The notes under the pieces are model-generated. The model did no database searches, was not told the DNA's origin, and worked only from the letters and a program-made list of their open reading frames with translations. Below, in pieces: positions 8,797 through 17,989 of a DNA stretch of 64,000 bases. The position numbers were made by a program, and so were the translations under genes. This DNA comes from JALOOB01 sp040766655 (GTDB lineage: Bacteria; Chloroflexota; Anaerolineae; CG2-30-64-16). Positions within the stretch are counted from its first letter, which is position 1. Each line of letters opens with the position of its first letter. Where the stretch lies: NCBI GenBank assembly GCA_040766655.1, contig JAXGQB010000009.1, forward strand, positions 124,001-188,000, given 5' to 3'.

Positions 8797-9853
8797 GCTG
8801 CGAAACCCCCGGATCCTCCGGCCCCTCGGGCCGGCGAAGATACCTTCTCAACGAGAAGCCTTCCCGCCATGCGAAGAACATGCCTGCAACGGTCACCGGC
8901 ACGATCTGAAGCAGGTGAATCACCATGATCGCACTGAGGGCTACGCCGGGTGCAATGCCCGCTGGTCCGCCCACCAGGCCCAGCGACGCCACACCGACGA
9001 ACTCGAAGGACCCGACGTAGCCTGGCGCTGCCGGGATCGCGCTGCTCAGTCCGACCGCGCTGACTGCGAAAAAGGCTTCTGCGATGCCCAGCGGCAGGTC
9101 GAATGCCCTGAAGATCCAGAAGTACTGCAGCGCGCTGCACGACCAGGCCAGCAACCCGATGAGAATGGCACGGACCAGGAGCTTAGGGCTGCGGAGGGCG
9201 CCCGCACCCGTGGTGAATTGGACCAACACAGCCCGGACCCTGTCCATCAGTGGCGCCTGACGGCCGTGCGCCGCCAGCCACGCATCCACCCGGCCGCCGC
9301 CGACCAACAGGGCGATCAGCGCCACCAGCACGCCGACGAACAGCGCGGTGAGGCTCACCAGGCCGGCGACCAGCCAATCGGGGAGCACTAAGAAGCGGGA
9401 GGCCACCAGGAGGATCGCGACCGTAGTCAGGCCATCCAGCACGCGTTCGGTGGCGATGCTGCCCAGCGCCGCACTCCCGGTGATACCACGCCGGGCAAGC
9501 AGTGCAGCGCGTACGAGCTCCCCCATGCGGGCCGGCAGCAGCATGTTGCTCATGTAGCCGGTGGTCGTGACCGGGTAAAGCTCCCGCCACCTGACCGTCC
9601 GCACGGGGCTCAGCAACACGCGCCACCGCCACGTCCGCACGCCGAGGTCGACGAAGTACGTGACAACCGCCGGAACCAGGTACCAGAGGTTCGCCTGGCG
9701 CAGGGCTGCCACAACGTCGGCCACGTGGATCTGGCGCACGGTCAGCCACAGCAGGAATCCACTCACCAGCACGCCGACCAACACCTGGACGACGCGTGGT
9801 CCCGCGGCTCGCCGTCCGACCGGCCGATCTACCGTAGCGGGATGTGGAATCAT
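8783..9853 (-). CDS. Flippase-like integral membrane protein (LPG synthase TM / AglD family)
   Basis: 356 residues from ATG 9853; an in-frame GTG at 9919 would add 22 mostly basic residues and is less likely. Six to eight hydrophobic helices and the family pattern GYMSNMLLPARMGELVRAALL early in the protein match the lysylphosphatidylglycerol-synthase transmembrane domain / UPF0104 family, whose members act in lipid-linked sugar handling or translocation. The family often lies in glycosylation loci, as here, next to a GT39-like enzyme that would need a flipped lipid-linked donor. This is the first gene of the minus-strand group reading towards 4236. The upstream stretch to 10101 is AT-rich and probably holds divergent promoters, but I could not fix a convincing -35/-10 pair. 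Confidence 0.85.
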   Translation of the reverse strand: MIPHPATVDRPVGRRAAGPRVVQVLVGVLVSGFLLWLTVRQIHVADVVAALRQANLWYLVPAVVTYFVDLGVRTWRWRVLLSPVRTVRWRELYPVTTTGYMSNMLLPARMGELVRAALLARRGITGSAALGSIATERVLDGLTTVAILLVASRFLVLPDWLVAGLVSLTALFVGVLVALIALLVGGGRVDAWLAAHGRQAPLMDRVRAVLVQFTTGAGALRSPKLLVRAILIGLLAWSCSALQYFWIFRAFDLPLGIAEAFFAVSAVGLSSAIPAAPGYVGSFEFVGVASLGLVGGPAGIAPGVALSAIMVIHLLQIVPVTVAGMFFAWREGFSLRRYLRRPEGPEDPGVSQHGAA

Positions 9854-10101
9854 GCGGTGACGCCGTGCGGGCAAGAGTGAACGATATCGGGGGACCCGGC
9901 GCAGATGTAACGCATTCACGGACTCGACAGGAATTGCGCGAGCACGTCACGAAGGCGGGCGCTCGTCACATAGATAGTTAGAATAACATATGGCATCTAC
10001 AACCAGCAAATTGAATCAGAATTGGCCTGGACGGGCGACAGGCGCCGTCTTTGGCCCAGTTGGTGTACAATGCGGACCGAATGGAGACGCGAGAGAGCCA
10101 A

Positions 10102-11577
10102 ATGCCCGACAGCCACCTGTTGTTTCGCCGGCAGTTCCTCATGACACCTGAACCCTGCCCCGAGCTGGACCACTGGCAGCAGGCACGCGTGGGCGGTCAC
10201 ATCGTTTACGCCCACCCCGACGTACAACTCACCAGTGCGACGGCGGCCGCGGGAGGCGTGACTGCCGTCGCCGTGGGCTTCATGCTCGATCCGGAGTTCC
10301 CCGCACGCTCGAATGCGGAAGTGCTGCAGGCGATCGCGGACATGGATGGCTCAGTCGAGCGCATCAGCCGCTACCTTGACGCTGTGTCCGGGCGCTTCGT
10401 CCTGATCGTCGCCACCCCCGACGACGTCGTGATCTTCCACGATCCTTGCGGCTTTCGCACGGTGTGCTACACGACTCACGGGGGCAGGGTCTTCGCCGGC
10501 TCCCAGCCGCTAATCTTCAAGCTGGTTATGCCGCTCGGGGAGGGTGAGCGCTTCGAGTCCTACACCCAATCGGACTACGTCATGACGCACCGGGAGCACT
10601 GGATCCCCAGTGGGTGCACCCTGTTCGAGGGCGTGTCGCACCTGGTGCCCAATCACTACCTACGTCTCTCCACGCTCGAGCAGACGCGCTATTGGCCGCG
10701 CCGCCCGCTCGTTCAGCAGCCGGCGGCCCAGGTCGCGACACAGGCCGCCGGCCTCCTGCAGAGGCTCATGCTGGCTGCCGACACCCGGTTCCCCCTGGCA
10801 CTGCCGCTGACAGCCGGCTGGGACTCGCGCACGATCCTGGGCGCGTCGCGGGCCATTGCCGGCGCACTGCACTACTTCACACTGCAGTACCGCGACCTGC
10901 ATCCCGGCGCCAACGACATCCGGATCCCGGCCAGGCTCCTGCAGGCGCTCGGGCTCCGGCACCAGGTCATCGATTGTAACCGCCCCGTGCCGGAGTGGTT
11001 CCAGGCGCTCTACGAGCATCACGTGTCGCCCGTGCATATGGATGATTATGGACTGATGGCTTACGCCATGTTCGAGGAGTATCCTGCCCGAAGGGTATGC
11101 ATCAAGGGCAACTGCTCGGAGATCGCGAGGTGTTTCTACTACAAGAACGGGACGCATCCGGCCATTACGTCCCCCCACCAGATCGTGGCGCGGGTCAAGG
11201 GCTGGCACAGCGTGCCGCTCGCTCAGGAACAGGTCACGGCGTGGTACGAGCAGGCCCATGGGGTGGCCGCCGAAGCGAACGTGGAGATCTTGGACCTCTT
11301 CTATTGGGAACACCGGATGGGCAGCTGGCAGGCGTTCGCGCAGGTCGAGTGGGATATCGTCCAGGACGCCTTCACGCCCTTCAATCACCGCGGCCTGCTT
11401 GAGCTTCTGCTGAGCACCTCTGCCGAGCTAAGATGCGCCCCCAACTACCCACTGTACCGGATGATCATCGAATCGCTGTGGCCGGAGGTGCTGAGCCAGC
11501 CGGTCAACCCGCTTACGGCGAGGGAACGCCTGCAGATGTTACTGGGGAAGCGTCATCCGGCGTCATCGCGCGGGTAA
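10102..11577 (+). CDS. Asparagine-synthase-like amidotransferase-family protein lacking the glutaminase cysteine
   Basis: 491 residues from ATG 10102, which has GAGAG seven bases upstream; ATG 10081 and TTG 10051 are in-frame alternatives. The N-terminal half resembles the Ntn-hydrolase domain of asparagine synthase but has no Cys at position 2, so it should not hydrolyse glutamine. The C-terminal half carries a PP-loop (LTAGWDSR, about 236-243) in the position of the SGGxDS motif of ATP-pyrophosphatases, suggesting adenylation of a carboxylate followed by amide formation. It stands alone on the plus strand inside the glycan locus and its 3' end overlaps the convergent GT2 gene by 25 bases. 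Amidation of a uronic acid or other acid group in the surface polymer is a plausible role, by inference only. Confidence 0.8.
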   Translation: MPDSHLLFRRQFLMTPEPCPELDHWQQARVGGHIVYAHPDVQLTSATAAAGGVTAVAVGFMLDPEFPARSNAEVLQAIADMDGSVERISRYLDAVSGRFVLIVATPDDVVIFHDPCGFRTVCYTTHGGRVFAGSQPLIFKLVMPLGEGERFESYTQSDYVMTHREHWIPSGCTLFEGVSHLVPNHYLRLSTLEQTRYWPRRPLVQQPAAQVATQAAGLLQRLMLAADTRFPLALPLTAGWDSRTILGASRAIAGALHYFTLQYRDLHPGANDIRIPARLLQALGLRHQVIDCNRPVPEWFQALYEHHVSPVHMDDYGLMAYAMFEEYPARRVCIKGNCSEIARCFYYKNGTHPAITSPHQIVARVKGWHSVPLAQEQVTAWYEQAHGVAAEANVEILDLFYWEHRMGSWQAFAQVEWDIVQDAFTPFNHRGLLELLLSTSAELRCAPNYPLYRMIIESLWPEVLSQPVNPLTARERLQMLLGKRHPASSRG

Positions 11578-12365
11578 GTGCGAATGACTCGAGGCGCGTA
11601 GTGCCGGCTCAGGACATCCACCAGTTGAACCTGAAACTGGCGCGCAGGGCGGATGGCCGTCTTGTGGAGGAAGTACCGGAACATGACGCGCACGGTGCTG
11701 AGACCGTAGATCACGCTGCGCCGGAAGTTGACAGACGAGGCCTCGGCGAAGTAGCGGGTCGGCACCGCAATCTCGCCGATCCGGAAGCCGAACGCCACCA
11801 CCTGGGCGATGACTTCGGTGTCGAACACGAAGTCGTCGGAGTTCAGAAGGAAGGGGATCGTCTCGAGGACCTGGCGGCTGTACGCGCGAAAGCCGGTATG
11901 GCATTCCGACAGGCGCTGGCCTAGCACGAGATTCTCGATCGCGGTCAGCGAGCGGTTGGCCACGTACTTCCACTTGGGCATCCCGCCGGCCAGGGTGCCA
12001 CCGCTGAGCAGCCGCGAGCCCATCATCATGTCCGCCTCGCCACGCCGGATGGGTGCAATCAAGTCGGGAATCAGCGTCGAATCATACTGATAGTCGGGAT
12101 GGAGCATCACGACGATATCCGCGCCATCCTGCAGCGCCTCGATGTAACACGTCTTCTGGTTGCCGCCATAGCCGCGATTCTGGATGTGCACCACGACCTT
12201 GAGTCCCAACCGCTGCGCGATCTCCACAGTCGTGTCGTGGCTCACGTCGTCCACCAGGATCACCTTGTCCACGACATCGTGCGGAATGTCGTTGTACGTC
12301 TTCTCCAACGTGCGCGCAGCATTGTACGCCGGCATCACGACGATCACCTTCAGATCATCTGCCAT
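11553..12365 (-). CDS. Family 2 glycosyltransferase (dolichol-phosphate-mannose-synthase-like)
   Basis: 270 residues from ATG 12365, with AGGAG twelve bases upstream. The GT-A fold starts at once with VIVVMPAYNAARTLEKTY, followed by DDVSxD and the metal-binding position in MLHPDYQYD. The overall pattern matches bacterial DPM1/GtrB-like enzymes that make polyprenyl-phosphate sugars, but the protein lacks the C-terminal membrane helices of GtrB. A polyprenyl-phosphate hexose made here could feed the GT39-like enzymes of this locus. The C-terminal end overlaps the convergent asparagine-synthase-like gene by 25 bases. Confidence 0.9.
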   Translation of the reverse strand: MADDLKVIVVMPAYNAARTLEKTYNDIPHDVVDKVILVDDVSHDTTVEIAQRLGLKVVVHIQNRGYGGNQKTCYIEALQDGADIVVMLHPDYQYDSTLIPDLIAPIRRGEADMMMGSRLLSGGTLAGGMPKWKYVANRSLTAIENLVLGQRLSECHTGFRAYSRQVLETIPFLLNSDDFVFDTEVIAQVVAFGFRIGEIAVPTRYFAEASSVNFRRSVIYGLSTVRVMFRYFLHKTAIRPARQFQVQLVDVLSRHYAPRVIRTYPRDDAG

Positions 12366-12466
12366 GCAATCACCCAACTCCTGTCCGAGATGCACCCGAT
12401 CGACCGTGGCGCACGCCGGGACTCGTACAGATTCGCCGATAGGCAGCACCACTCAAGGCGCACAAT

Positions 12467-13903
12467 TCACCGCTCCGCCACATAGTAACGCAGGATCACC
12501 CACACGAGGGCCAGCACAAGCCCACAGGGGGGCAGCACGCGTGCGGTCCACGCCAACGCCCTCTCGGGCGGCTGCCATCTGGCCCGCAGGCTCCGCGGCC
12601 ACAGGTTCCGTAACAGCAGGAAAGCCAACGGCGCGACAGGGATGAAGTATCGCCCTTGGGCGCGGTTGATGCTCCCGGCCGCCATCCTCGTCCACAGGAC
12701 GAACTGGCTCGTGATGACCATAACCACCGATGCAGTCAGCACCCCAAAAACTATAACCCATTGCCAACGGGTCAGCTTCAACCACGGGCCATCGAACACC
12801 GCCAAAGCCGCGAGCGCGAGCACCTCGATCGCCACCCATGCAAGCGGCAGCGGCGTGTCCAGCCATCCCAGTATACCCACAAAGCTGTGGACATAGAAGA
12901 ACCCATAGTAGTACAGATTGCCGGCCAGCTTGCGGACGAACAGGAGCGGGTGATCCAGGATAAACTGGAATGCCGCATCAAATGAAGGATACCCGCCCCG
13001 ATAGAACGGCACAAAGACCTCGGACGAGATCCGAGTCCAGAGCGCAAAGCTGGCGAGTCCGGCTGCGATGACCAGGAGGGCTGCGACCAGATAGGCGCGC
13101 CGGCTTCTGGCTTTGCCGGCCGGCACGAGAAAGATGAGAAAAGCCAGGGGAAAGTAGGCGCTCTTGCTGGCCGCAACCAGTGCAGCGAGCAGCGCCAGCA
13201 GCCCTACACGCGGAGGTGTCAGGCAACGTCGATCGTCGAAGGCGAGCGCGAGGACCAGGGCGGTGAAGAGCAGCGCCAGGCCGTTGGTCGCCGCATCGGG
13301 CGACAGGGACGCCATCTGGAAGACTGTCATCGGGAGCAGGCCGATAAGAAGGAAACCCTGCCTGAAGATGGGCGTGATGCGGATTGCCATACCGATCAGC
13401 AGGATCGATACGAACAGGTTGGCCAGGCGCCCGATGTAGAGCAGCCACAGCGGGGAGAGCTCGAATTGCCGGCCAGCCCAGACCGCCAGGGCCTGGGGCA
13501 GGTAGGGGATGAAGCTGTAGATCGCCGTGTTGGGAAAGCTCACGAAAGCCGTGCGGGTTGGGTCCAACGGGACGGGAAGCGCGTTGCGGATGGCGACAGG
13601 ATCGGCCTTGTTCTCCGGGTGGAACGGAATGTCGCCGGATAGGGCCTCGACCACATCGACCAGGCTGACGGGCAGGACGCCACCCGCACTGCCGTCCCGC
13701 CTTTCGGCGAAGAGCCGGCCCTGTGCAATTTGGTAAGTGCGATAGAAGTGAACTGGTTCGTCCGGCACCTGGAAGGGCGGCGTGATGAACACGAACAGGA
13801 TTCCGAACGCGAGACCCACTGCTGCGAACCATCGTAGCAGCGCGGCGCCAGCGCGCCCGGTCGCGGCCGTTCCGTCCTTGCCCATCATATCGCTGCGTAC
13901 CAT
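12467..13903 (-). CDS. DUF2142 family integral membrane protein
   Basis: 478 residues from ATG 13903, preceded by GAGGGAAG at suitable spacing and lying 70 bases after the upstream stop. About eleven to twelve hydrophobic segments are visible. The first outer loop contains PPFQVPDEPVHFYRTYQIAQG, diagnostic for DUF2142, a family related in fold to GT-C glycosyltransferases; the DE pair may be the catalytic acid site. Members are common in bacterial surface-polysaccharide loci. Neighbours on both sides are glycosyltransferases, which supports a role in assembling or modifying the same polymer. Substrate unknown. Confidence 0.88.
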   Translation of the reverse strand: MVRSDMMGKDGTAATGRAGAALLRWFAAVGLAFGILFVFITPPFQVPDEPVHFYRTYQIAQGRLFAERRDGSAGGVLPVSLVDVVEALSGDIPFHPENKADPVAIRNALPVPLDPTRTAFVSFPNTAIYSFIPYLPQALAVWAGRQFELSPLWLLYIGRLANLFVSILLIGMAIRITPIFRQGFLLIGLLPMTVFQMASLSPDAATNGLALLFTALVLALAFDDRRCLTPPRVGLLALLAALVAASKSAYFPLAFLIFLVPAGKARSRRAYLVAALLVIAAGLASFALWTRISSEVFVPFYRGGYPSFDAAFQFILDHPLLFVRKLAGNLYYYGFFYVHSFVGILGWLDTPLPLAWVAIEVLALAALAVFDGPWLKLTRWQWVIVFGVLTASVVMVITSQFVLWTRMAAGSINRAQGRYFIPVAPLAFLLLRNLWPRSLRARWQPPERALAWTARVLPPCGLVLALVWVILRYYVAER

Positions 13904-13973
13904 ATGGCTTCCCTCGCCGCATGTGTGCTCTGCGGACGTCGCGTTTGGAGCCATCCGCATGACCTCCGCCCAG

Positions 13974-15710
13974 TCAGTCCGCGGGTATGTAGAACAGCCA
14001 GATCGACCTGCCGACCTGCTCGATAGGCTCGTATTCTGCGAGCCAGGCGAACTGATCGTAGGGCACCCGGGCCGTGCCAAGCTTCAGGCTGTGGGCACTG
14101 ACGGCAATCCAGCCCGTCTGTTTCTGATAGGGCTTCAACGGCCGGAATTCGGGAAAACCGAACTGCCGAAGATCGATGTCTACGCTCCCAAAGTAGTCGA
14201 TGCTCAATTCCTGGATGCCGCGACGCTCGACTGCGAGAGCAAGCCGCTTGAGATCCTGCCCCCAATCCAGGTCACTATCTACGACGACTTCTGCAGGCTG
14301 GCTCCCCGCCAGGGCGTTGAAATAGGCCAGGTAGTCCGGATGAGCAGCGAAAGAGGACACCAGTTGCCAGCAACACAGTCCCGTCGCGAGCCCCAATCCT
14401 GCCCACCGCGCCACTCTGCCCCAAGACACCAGCCTGGCCGCACCATAACCTGCCACGATCGCGAGGAAGGGATAGATGCTGAGAAGCTGGCGGAGTCCGT
14501 TGTCGACGCTTCCGACCATGCCGATCAGCAGGACGCCCATGGCGGCGATGGGCGGAACTGCTGATGGGAACCAAAGGCGAGTGCACACAACCTCCCTGGC
14601 GAGAAAGAGGAGCCCGATGGCGAAGAGCAGGATGAAGGGCAAAGGCGTCTTCAACAGGAGAATGAACGGGTAGTAGTACCACCAACCGCTCCGGCTGATG
14701 TCACCAAGCAGATACGCCAGATGCCCGCGCCTGTCCCTGCCATAGACGGACCGGAGACCCTCCACAAACTCCGGCGCGGGAACGGGCGTGTTTTCGACGA
14801 TGGCATATGACACATCGTGAAGACGTCCCTCGGTACCCACGAAGCGGTCGATGAGCCCATGCGGCCTGTCGTCCGGTCCTCTCAGCGGCGCGGTGGAGAA
14901 CCGGTATCCGGCCCAGATGGTCAGCCCGAACAGCAGCAGGACAAGGGCAGATCCGACAACCCGCTGCCTCGATGGGGACGCTCCTGCAGCTTCGCTGCCA
15001 CGGCTTCGCCGGGCGTCAAGAAGCCATAGCGCCAGCGTACAGCCACCGGCTGCCATCAGGAAGCCTACAGCCGAGAACTTCGATAGGACCGCCAGACCGG
15101 CGCTGACGCCCAGAAACGCGCTGCGAAGTGGCGTCATGCCGCGCAACCACAACACAAACGCAAACACCGCGGTCGCGACGGACGCGGCACACGCCATGTC
15201 CAGCGTGGCGACCCCCGCGTGGCCCAGGGTGGGTGGCAGGGTTGTGAACAGCAGGGTCGCCAGGAGGGCAGCGAGCCATCCGGCTGCGTACTTGGCCCAG
15301 AACGCTACGGCCAGAGACCCTTGAATGAAAAAGAAGAGGATGCCCAATCGAGCGGCCGCCAGGTTCTGCTCATAGGCGCCGCCGGTGTGGAGGAGGGCAT
15401 TGCCTTCGATCCAGGGCGTGCCCATCCCCGCAAGGCCCCTCACCCCACGCAGATAGGGTCCGAGAGCCGCTACAACCCGCGCCAGGGGTGGATGCAGCGG
15501 TTCATAGGTGTATTGCCCTCTGGCGAGCCACTCCATGCCCGCCGCGATATGGAAAGGCTCATCCCAGGTCTGCCAGAAGACGCGATAAGTCGAGATGACT
15601 CTCAGACACCCCAACACGATCATCAGGACAACCAGCAATGCCGGCCAAGCGTTGTGCCCCGGTGCACGAAGGGTTCTGGCCAGGGTAGATGTCCAGCGAG
15701 GGCGAACCAT
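13974..15710 (-). CDS. GT39-like dolichyl-phosphate-mannose-type glycosyltransferase, membrane
   Basis: 578 residues from ATG 15710, 11 bases after the stop of the upstream gene; the frame is open further upstream, but that extension lies inside the neighbouring gene. The first outer loop has Asp50-Glu51 in TWDEPFHIA and a downstream HPPLAR, both typical of PMT/GT39 proteins. About ten hydrophobic helices are followed by a C-terminal soluble domain (about 440-578) with the WGQDLKRLA pattern seen in many such bacterial proteins. It should transfer a sugar from a lipid-phosphate donor on the outer face of the membrane. The acceptor, protein or glycan, is unknown. Confidence 0.9.
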   Translation of the reverse strand: MVRPRWTSTLARTLRAPGHNAWPALLVVLMIVLGCLRVISTYRVFWQTWDEPFHIAAGMEWLARGQYTYEPLHPPLARVVAALGPYLRGVRGLAGMGTPWIEGNALLHTGGAYEQNLAAARLGILFFFIQGSLAVAFWAKYAAGWLAALLATLLFTTLPPTLGHAGVATLDMACAASVATAVFAFVLWLRGMTPLRSAFLGVSAGLAVLSKFSAVGFLMAAGGCTLALWLLDARRSRGSEAAGASPSRQRVVGSALVLLLFGLTIWAGYRFSTAPLRGPDDRPHGLIDRFVGTEGRLHDVSYAIVENTPVPAPEFVEGLRSVYGRDRRGHLAYLLGDISRSGWWYYYPFILLLKTPLPFILLFAIGLLFLAREVVCTRLWFPSAVPPIAAMGVLLIGMVGSVDNGLRQLLSIYPFLAIVAGYGAARLVSWGRVARWAGLGLATGLCCWQLVSSFAAHPDYLAYFNALAGSQPAEVVVDSDLDWGQDLKRLALAVERRGIQELSIDYFGSVDIDLRQFGFPEFRPLKPYQKQTGWIAVSAHSLKLGTARVPYDQFAWLAEYEPIEQVGRSIWLFYIPAD

Positions 15711-15721
15711 CAAAACGTCCC

Positions 15722-16726
15722 TCAGTACTGCAGCCCGAATACGAGCTTGACCCCTTTGCCATCCACGGCGGCCAGCCACCGAGCCCCATCGATCTGATGT
15801 GGATCCACGTGGTGCATGCCCCGGCGATTCCAGCGCGTGTCGCCGGGATCCAGGACCGACTCCTCGCTGACCAATCTCTCCGCGTACGTCGTAGTCGTCA
15901 GCTCGGTGATCTCGAAGGCCAGAACCCGGTTCCCGTATCCGGGTTCGTCGTCCTGGGCGTACCTGATGATCCTGCCATCCTGAAGGATGAACCTGCCGGC
16001 CGGCCGCGCGATGTTGGCGTCGCCCGCAACGATAGGACTCTGCGGATGCTCGACCCATGGCCCCAATAGCCCGTCTGCATAGAAGAGGCGCAACATGTCG
16101 TTGTCGTGCGTGGGCGTCGTGAAGAGCCACCAACGGTCTTCGAACCGCACCACCACCGAATCCAGGTAGGGGCTTCCCTCCATCAGGGTGCCCACGAACG
16201 TCCACCGCGTCGGGAACTCGGTCGCCCGGTAGAGCCGGACAGCGTTCGCCCCAGACGTCTCCGGGATCATGTAGTACGCGCCATCCCACTCGAACACGAA
16301 GGGATAGGACAGATGGAACGACTCATCCAGCACGACCTGATCGTACCGCCATCTCAGCCCGTCGGCACTTGTGGCCAGGGCAATGTCGCCCTGATCGGTC
16401 TGTTCGTTCATGACCTCGAAGAACATGTACCACGTATCCTGCTCCCGAACCAGGAAGGGATCGGCGACGAGCTGCGCCGGGATGTCGGATACGTCTGCAG
16501 CCGTGATGACCGGATTGCGGAGGCTGCGGGGCGCGGACAGGCTGTAGGGCTTATCTCCCGTGTAGATGCCGATCGCCCAGTCTGACCGCGTCTCGCCGAC
16601 GAAGGGGATGCCGCGGGCGATGCCGGCATACACGCCGAGCGCGAAGCCGAACGCCAGGCATCCCAGCAGCATGCCGGCCAGGATCTTCCGGCTCACGACG
16701 CGCGTCCCACCTGCCCACTCAGCCAT
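15722..16726 (-). CDS. GINT1-like (glucosamine inositolphosphorylceramide transferase N-domain) propeller protein
   Basis: 334 residues from ATG 16726, which overlaps the stop of the upstream glycosyltransferase by 8 bases. A single N-terminal hydrophobic segment (about 14-36) anchors or exports the protein. The rest is a five-bladed, GH43-like propeller with the family features ADPFLV, FFEVM, GDIALATSADGL, YPFVFE and YYMIPET that I recognise from the N-terminal domain of plant GINT1 and its bacterial relatives. The GT64-like catalytic part of plant GINT1 is absent. The bacterial stand-alone form often occurs in polysaccharide clusters. Its exact reaction is unknown, and a carbohydrate-binding or hydrolytic role is as likely as transfer. 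Confidence 0.75.
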   Translation of the reverse strand: MAEWAGGTRVVSRKILAGMLLGCLAFGFALGVYAGIARGIPFVGETRSDWAIGIYTGDKPYSLSAPRSLRNPVITAADVSDIPAQLVADPFLVREQDTWYMFFEVMNEQTDQGDIALATSADGLRWRYDQVVLDESFHLSYPFVFEWDGAYYMIPETSGANAVRLYRATEFPTRWTFVGTLMEGSPYLDSVVVRFEDRWWLFTTPTHDNDMLRLFYADGLLGPWVEHPQSPIVAGDANIARPAGRFILQDGRIIRYAQDDEPGYGNRVLAFEITELTTTTYAERLVSEESVLDPGDTRWNRRGMHHVDPHQIDGARWLAAVDGKGVKLVFGLQY

Positions 16727-17933
16727 TCGCACACCGCTCAGAGGTCCGGCCGCGCTCGGCCATGATCGAGCAAACAGCCGCCTTGAAGTTCGCCGCAAAC
16801 AACTCGCGGGTGTAACCCGCACGGGCCACCTCCCACGCCGTGTGAGCCATCGCCCTCAGCGTCTCCGCAGGCAGCGCGGCAACGCGTTCCACTGCCTCTC
16901 GTATCTCCCCCAGGGAGCTGGTCTTCAGGAGCACGCCGAAGTCGTCACGCACGTCAACGCCCGACTCGACGCTGATGATGGGAATCAGCCCGGCATGCAG
17001 GCAAGTGATGACGCCGCCACTCTGCCCTTCGGAACATGACGGATAGACGAGTCCGGCGCACCGCCTGGCGATCTCCGTGAACTCAGGGCCATCGACATCG
17101 ACCCAGCCGTGCGTGTGAATGTTCGGCGTCTCGTAGAGCTCCCGGCGGAAGGCGTCCTCGAAGCCCTTCTCCCGATCCACCGGCCCGCACACCGTCAGGT
17201 GATAGTCCGGCAGCGCCGCGAAGACTTCCAGCACCAGGTCCAGTCCCTTGTGGACCATCCCGCCGCTGCTCAGGAAAAGAAAGTCACGACGGCACGCGTC
17301 GAAGTCCTTGTCCTCCGGCCAGGGATAATGCGCCACCGGCGTCCCCCAGATGGGATAGAGCGGCTTGCCCGCGTAGCGATAGGTGCTGAGGGTGAACTCG
17401 TTGCCCTTGATGATGGCGTAGTCCGCGTGCTCGATAGCGAGATTCGGCATCTCGAACCGGCGCGGCTGCAGGGTGACCCCCCGCCTCTGCTGAAGCGCCA
17501 GAAGCCTCCGGCTCTCTGCCGCGTTCTGAAACAACATGTGAGCCGTGTCGCTGTGAAAGATCCTCACACAATCCGGGTTGAGCAGCGGCCCAATCCGTTC
17601 GAGGTTATGCCGCACATCCACGAAGAAGGCATAGTCCTTGCGGGGGACGAACTCCGTGTTCCGCCAGCTGATGACGTCCACCGCATATCCCAGGTCCAGG
17701 AAGGTCCGTGCGATCTGCCACGACTCCCAATAGTGAGTGTGTCGGCTCGGCAGCGGCTCATCCGGCCCCAGGAGGAACGGATCGATGATGTAGGAGAGGA
17801 GCACTGAGCCGGCGGGCGGTGCATCCGGTGCCAGGGATACGACGATCGTGTCGCCGGCCGGCGGGGCCGGCGCCCGGCCGCGCGACAGCCGGCCCGCCGG
17901 CCAGGCGGTTCCTGGCTCTGCGCACCAGTGCAT
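16719..17933 (-). CDS. Family 4/1 (GT-B) glycosyltransferase, N-terminus probably disrupted by frameshift
   Basis: 404 residues from ATG 17933 as read. The C-terminal half is a GT-B donor-binding domain with KGLDLVLEVFAALPDYHLTVCGPV and the E-x7-E-like SEGQSGGVITCLHAG. The N-terminal domain begins sensibly only from about residue 28 (GDTIVVSLAP). The first 27 residues are compositionally odd (Gly/Pro/Arg-rich). A second frame from ATG 17988, one base after the upstream stop, encodes a typical basic helical start and meets this frame in an extremely G+C-rich run at about 17870-17905. A single-base indel, natural or from assembly, would join the two. It belongs to the glycan operon and its stop overlaps the next start by 8 bases. 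Confidence 0.8.
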   Translation of the reverse strand: MHWCAEPGTAWPAGRLSRGRAPAPPAGDTIVVSLAPDAPPAGSVLLSYIIDPFLLGPDEPLPSRHTHYWESWQIARTFLDLGYAVDVISWRNTEFVPRKDYAFFVDVRHNLERIGPLLNPDCVRIFHSDTAHMLFQNAAESRRLLALQQRRGVTLQPRRFEMPNLAIEHADYAIIKGNEFTLSTYRYAGKPLYPIWGTPVAHYPWPEDKDFDACRRDFLFLSSGGMVHKGLDLVLEVFAALPDYHLTVCGPVDREKGFEDAFRRELYETPNIHTHGWVDVDGPEFTEIARRCAGLVYPSCSEGQSGGVITCLHAGLIPIISVESGVDVRDDFGVLLKTSSLGEIREAVERVAALPAETLRAMAHTAWEVARAGYTRELFAANFKAAVCSIMAERGRTSERCANG

Positions 17934-17988
17934 CCAGACCCAGCGTGCGCAGGCGTCCCTTCACGCGCTCCAGCACCCTGCCAGCCAT
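17899..17988 (-). other. Probable out-of-frame true N-terminus of the GT4 gene
   Basis: ATG 17988 follows the stop codon of the Wzt-like gene by one base, an arrangement typical of coupled operon genes. The roughly 30 residues it encodes (MAGRVLERVKGRLRTLGL and on) look like a real amphipathic start. The frame then degenerates into Arg/Gly/Pro-rich sequence, while the neighbouring frame carries the glycosyltransferase. The G+C-only run near 17870-17905 is the likely site of the shift. Confidence 0.55.
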
Positions 17989-17989
17989 G

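Noticed and set aside
10066..10071. TACAAT as the -10 of the asparagine-synthase-like gene
   Set aside because: No acceptable -35 lies 16-18 bases upstream, and an extended -10 is not clear.
15711..16289. A 193-codon in-frame extension of the GT39-like gene
   Set aside because: It lies wholly inside the GINT1-like gene in another frame, has no family resemblance, and ATG 15710 sits neatly after the upstream stop.
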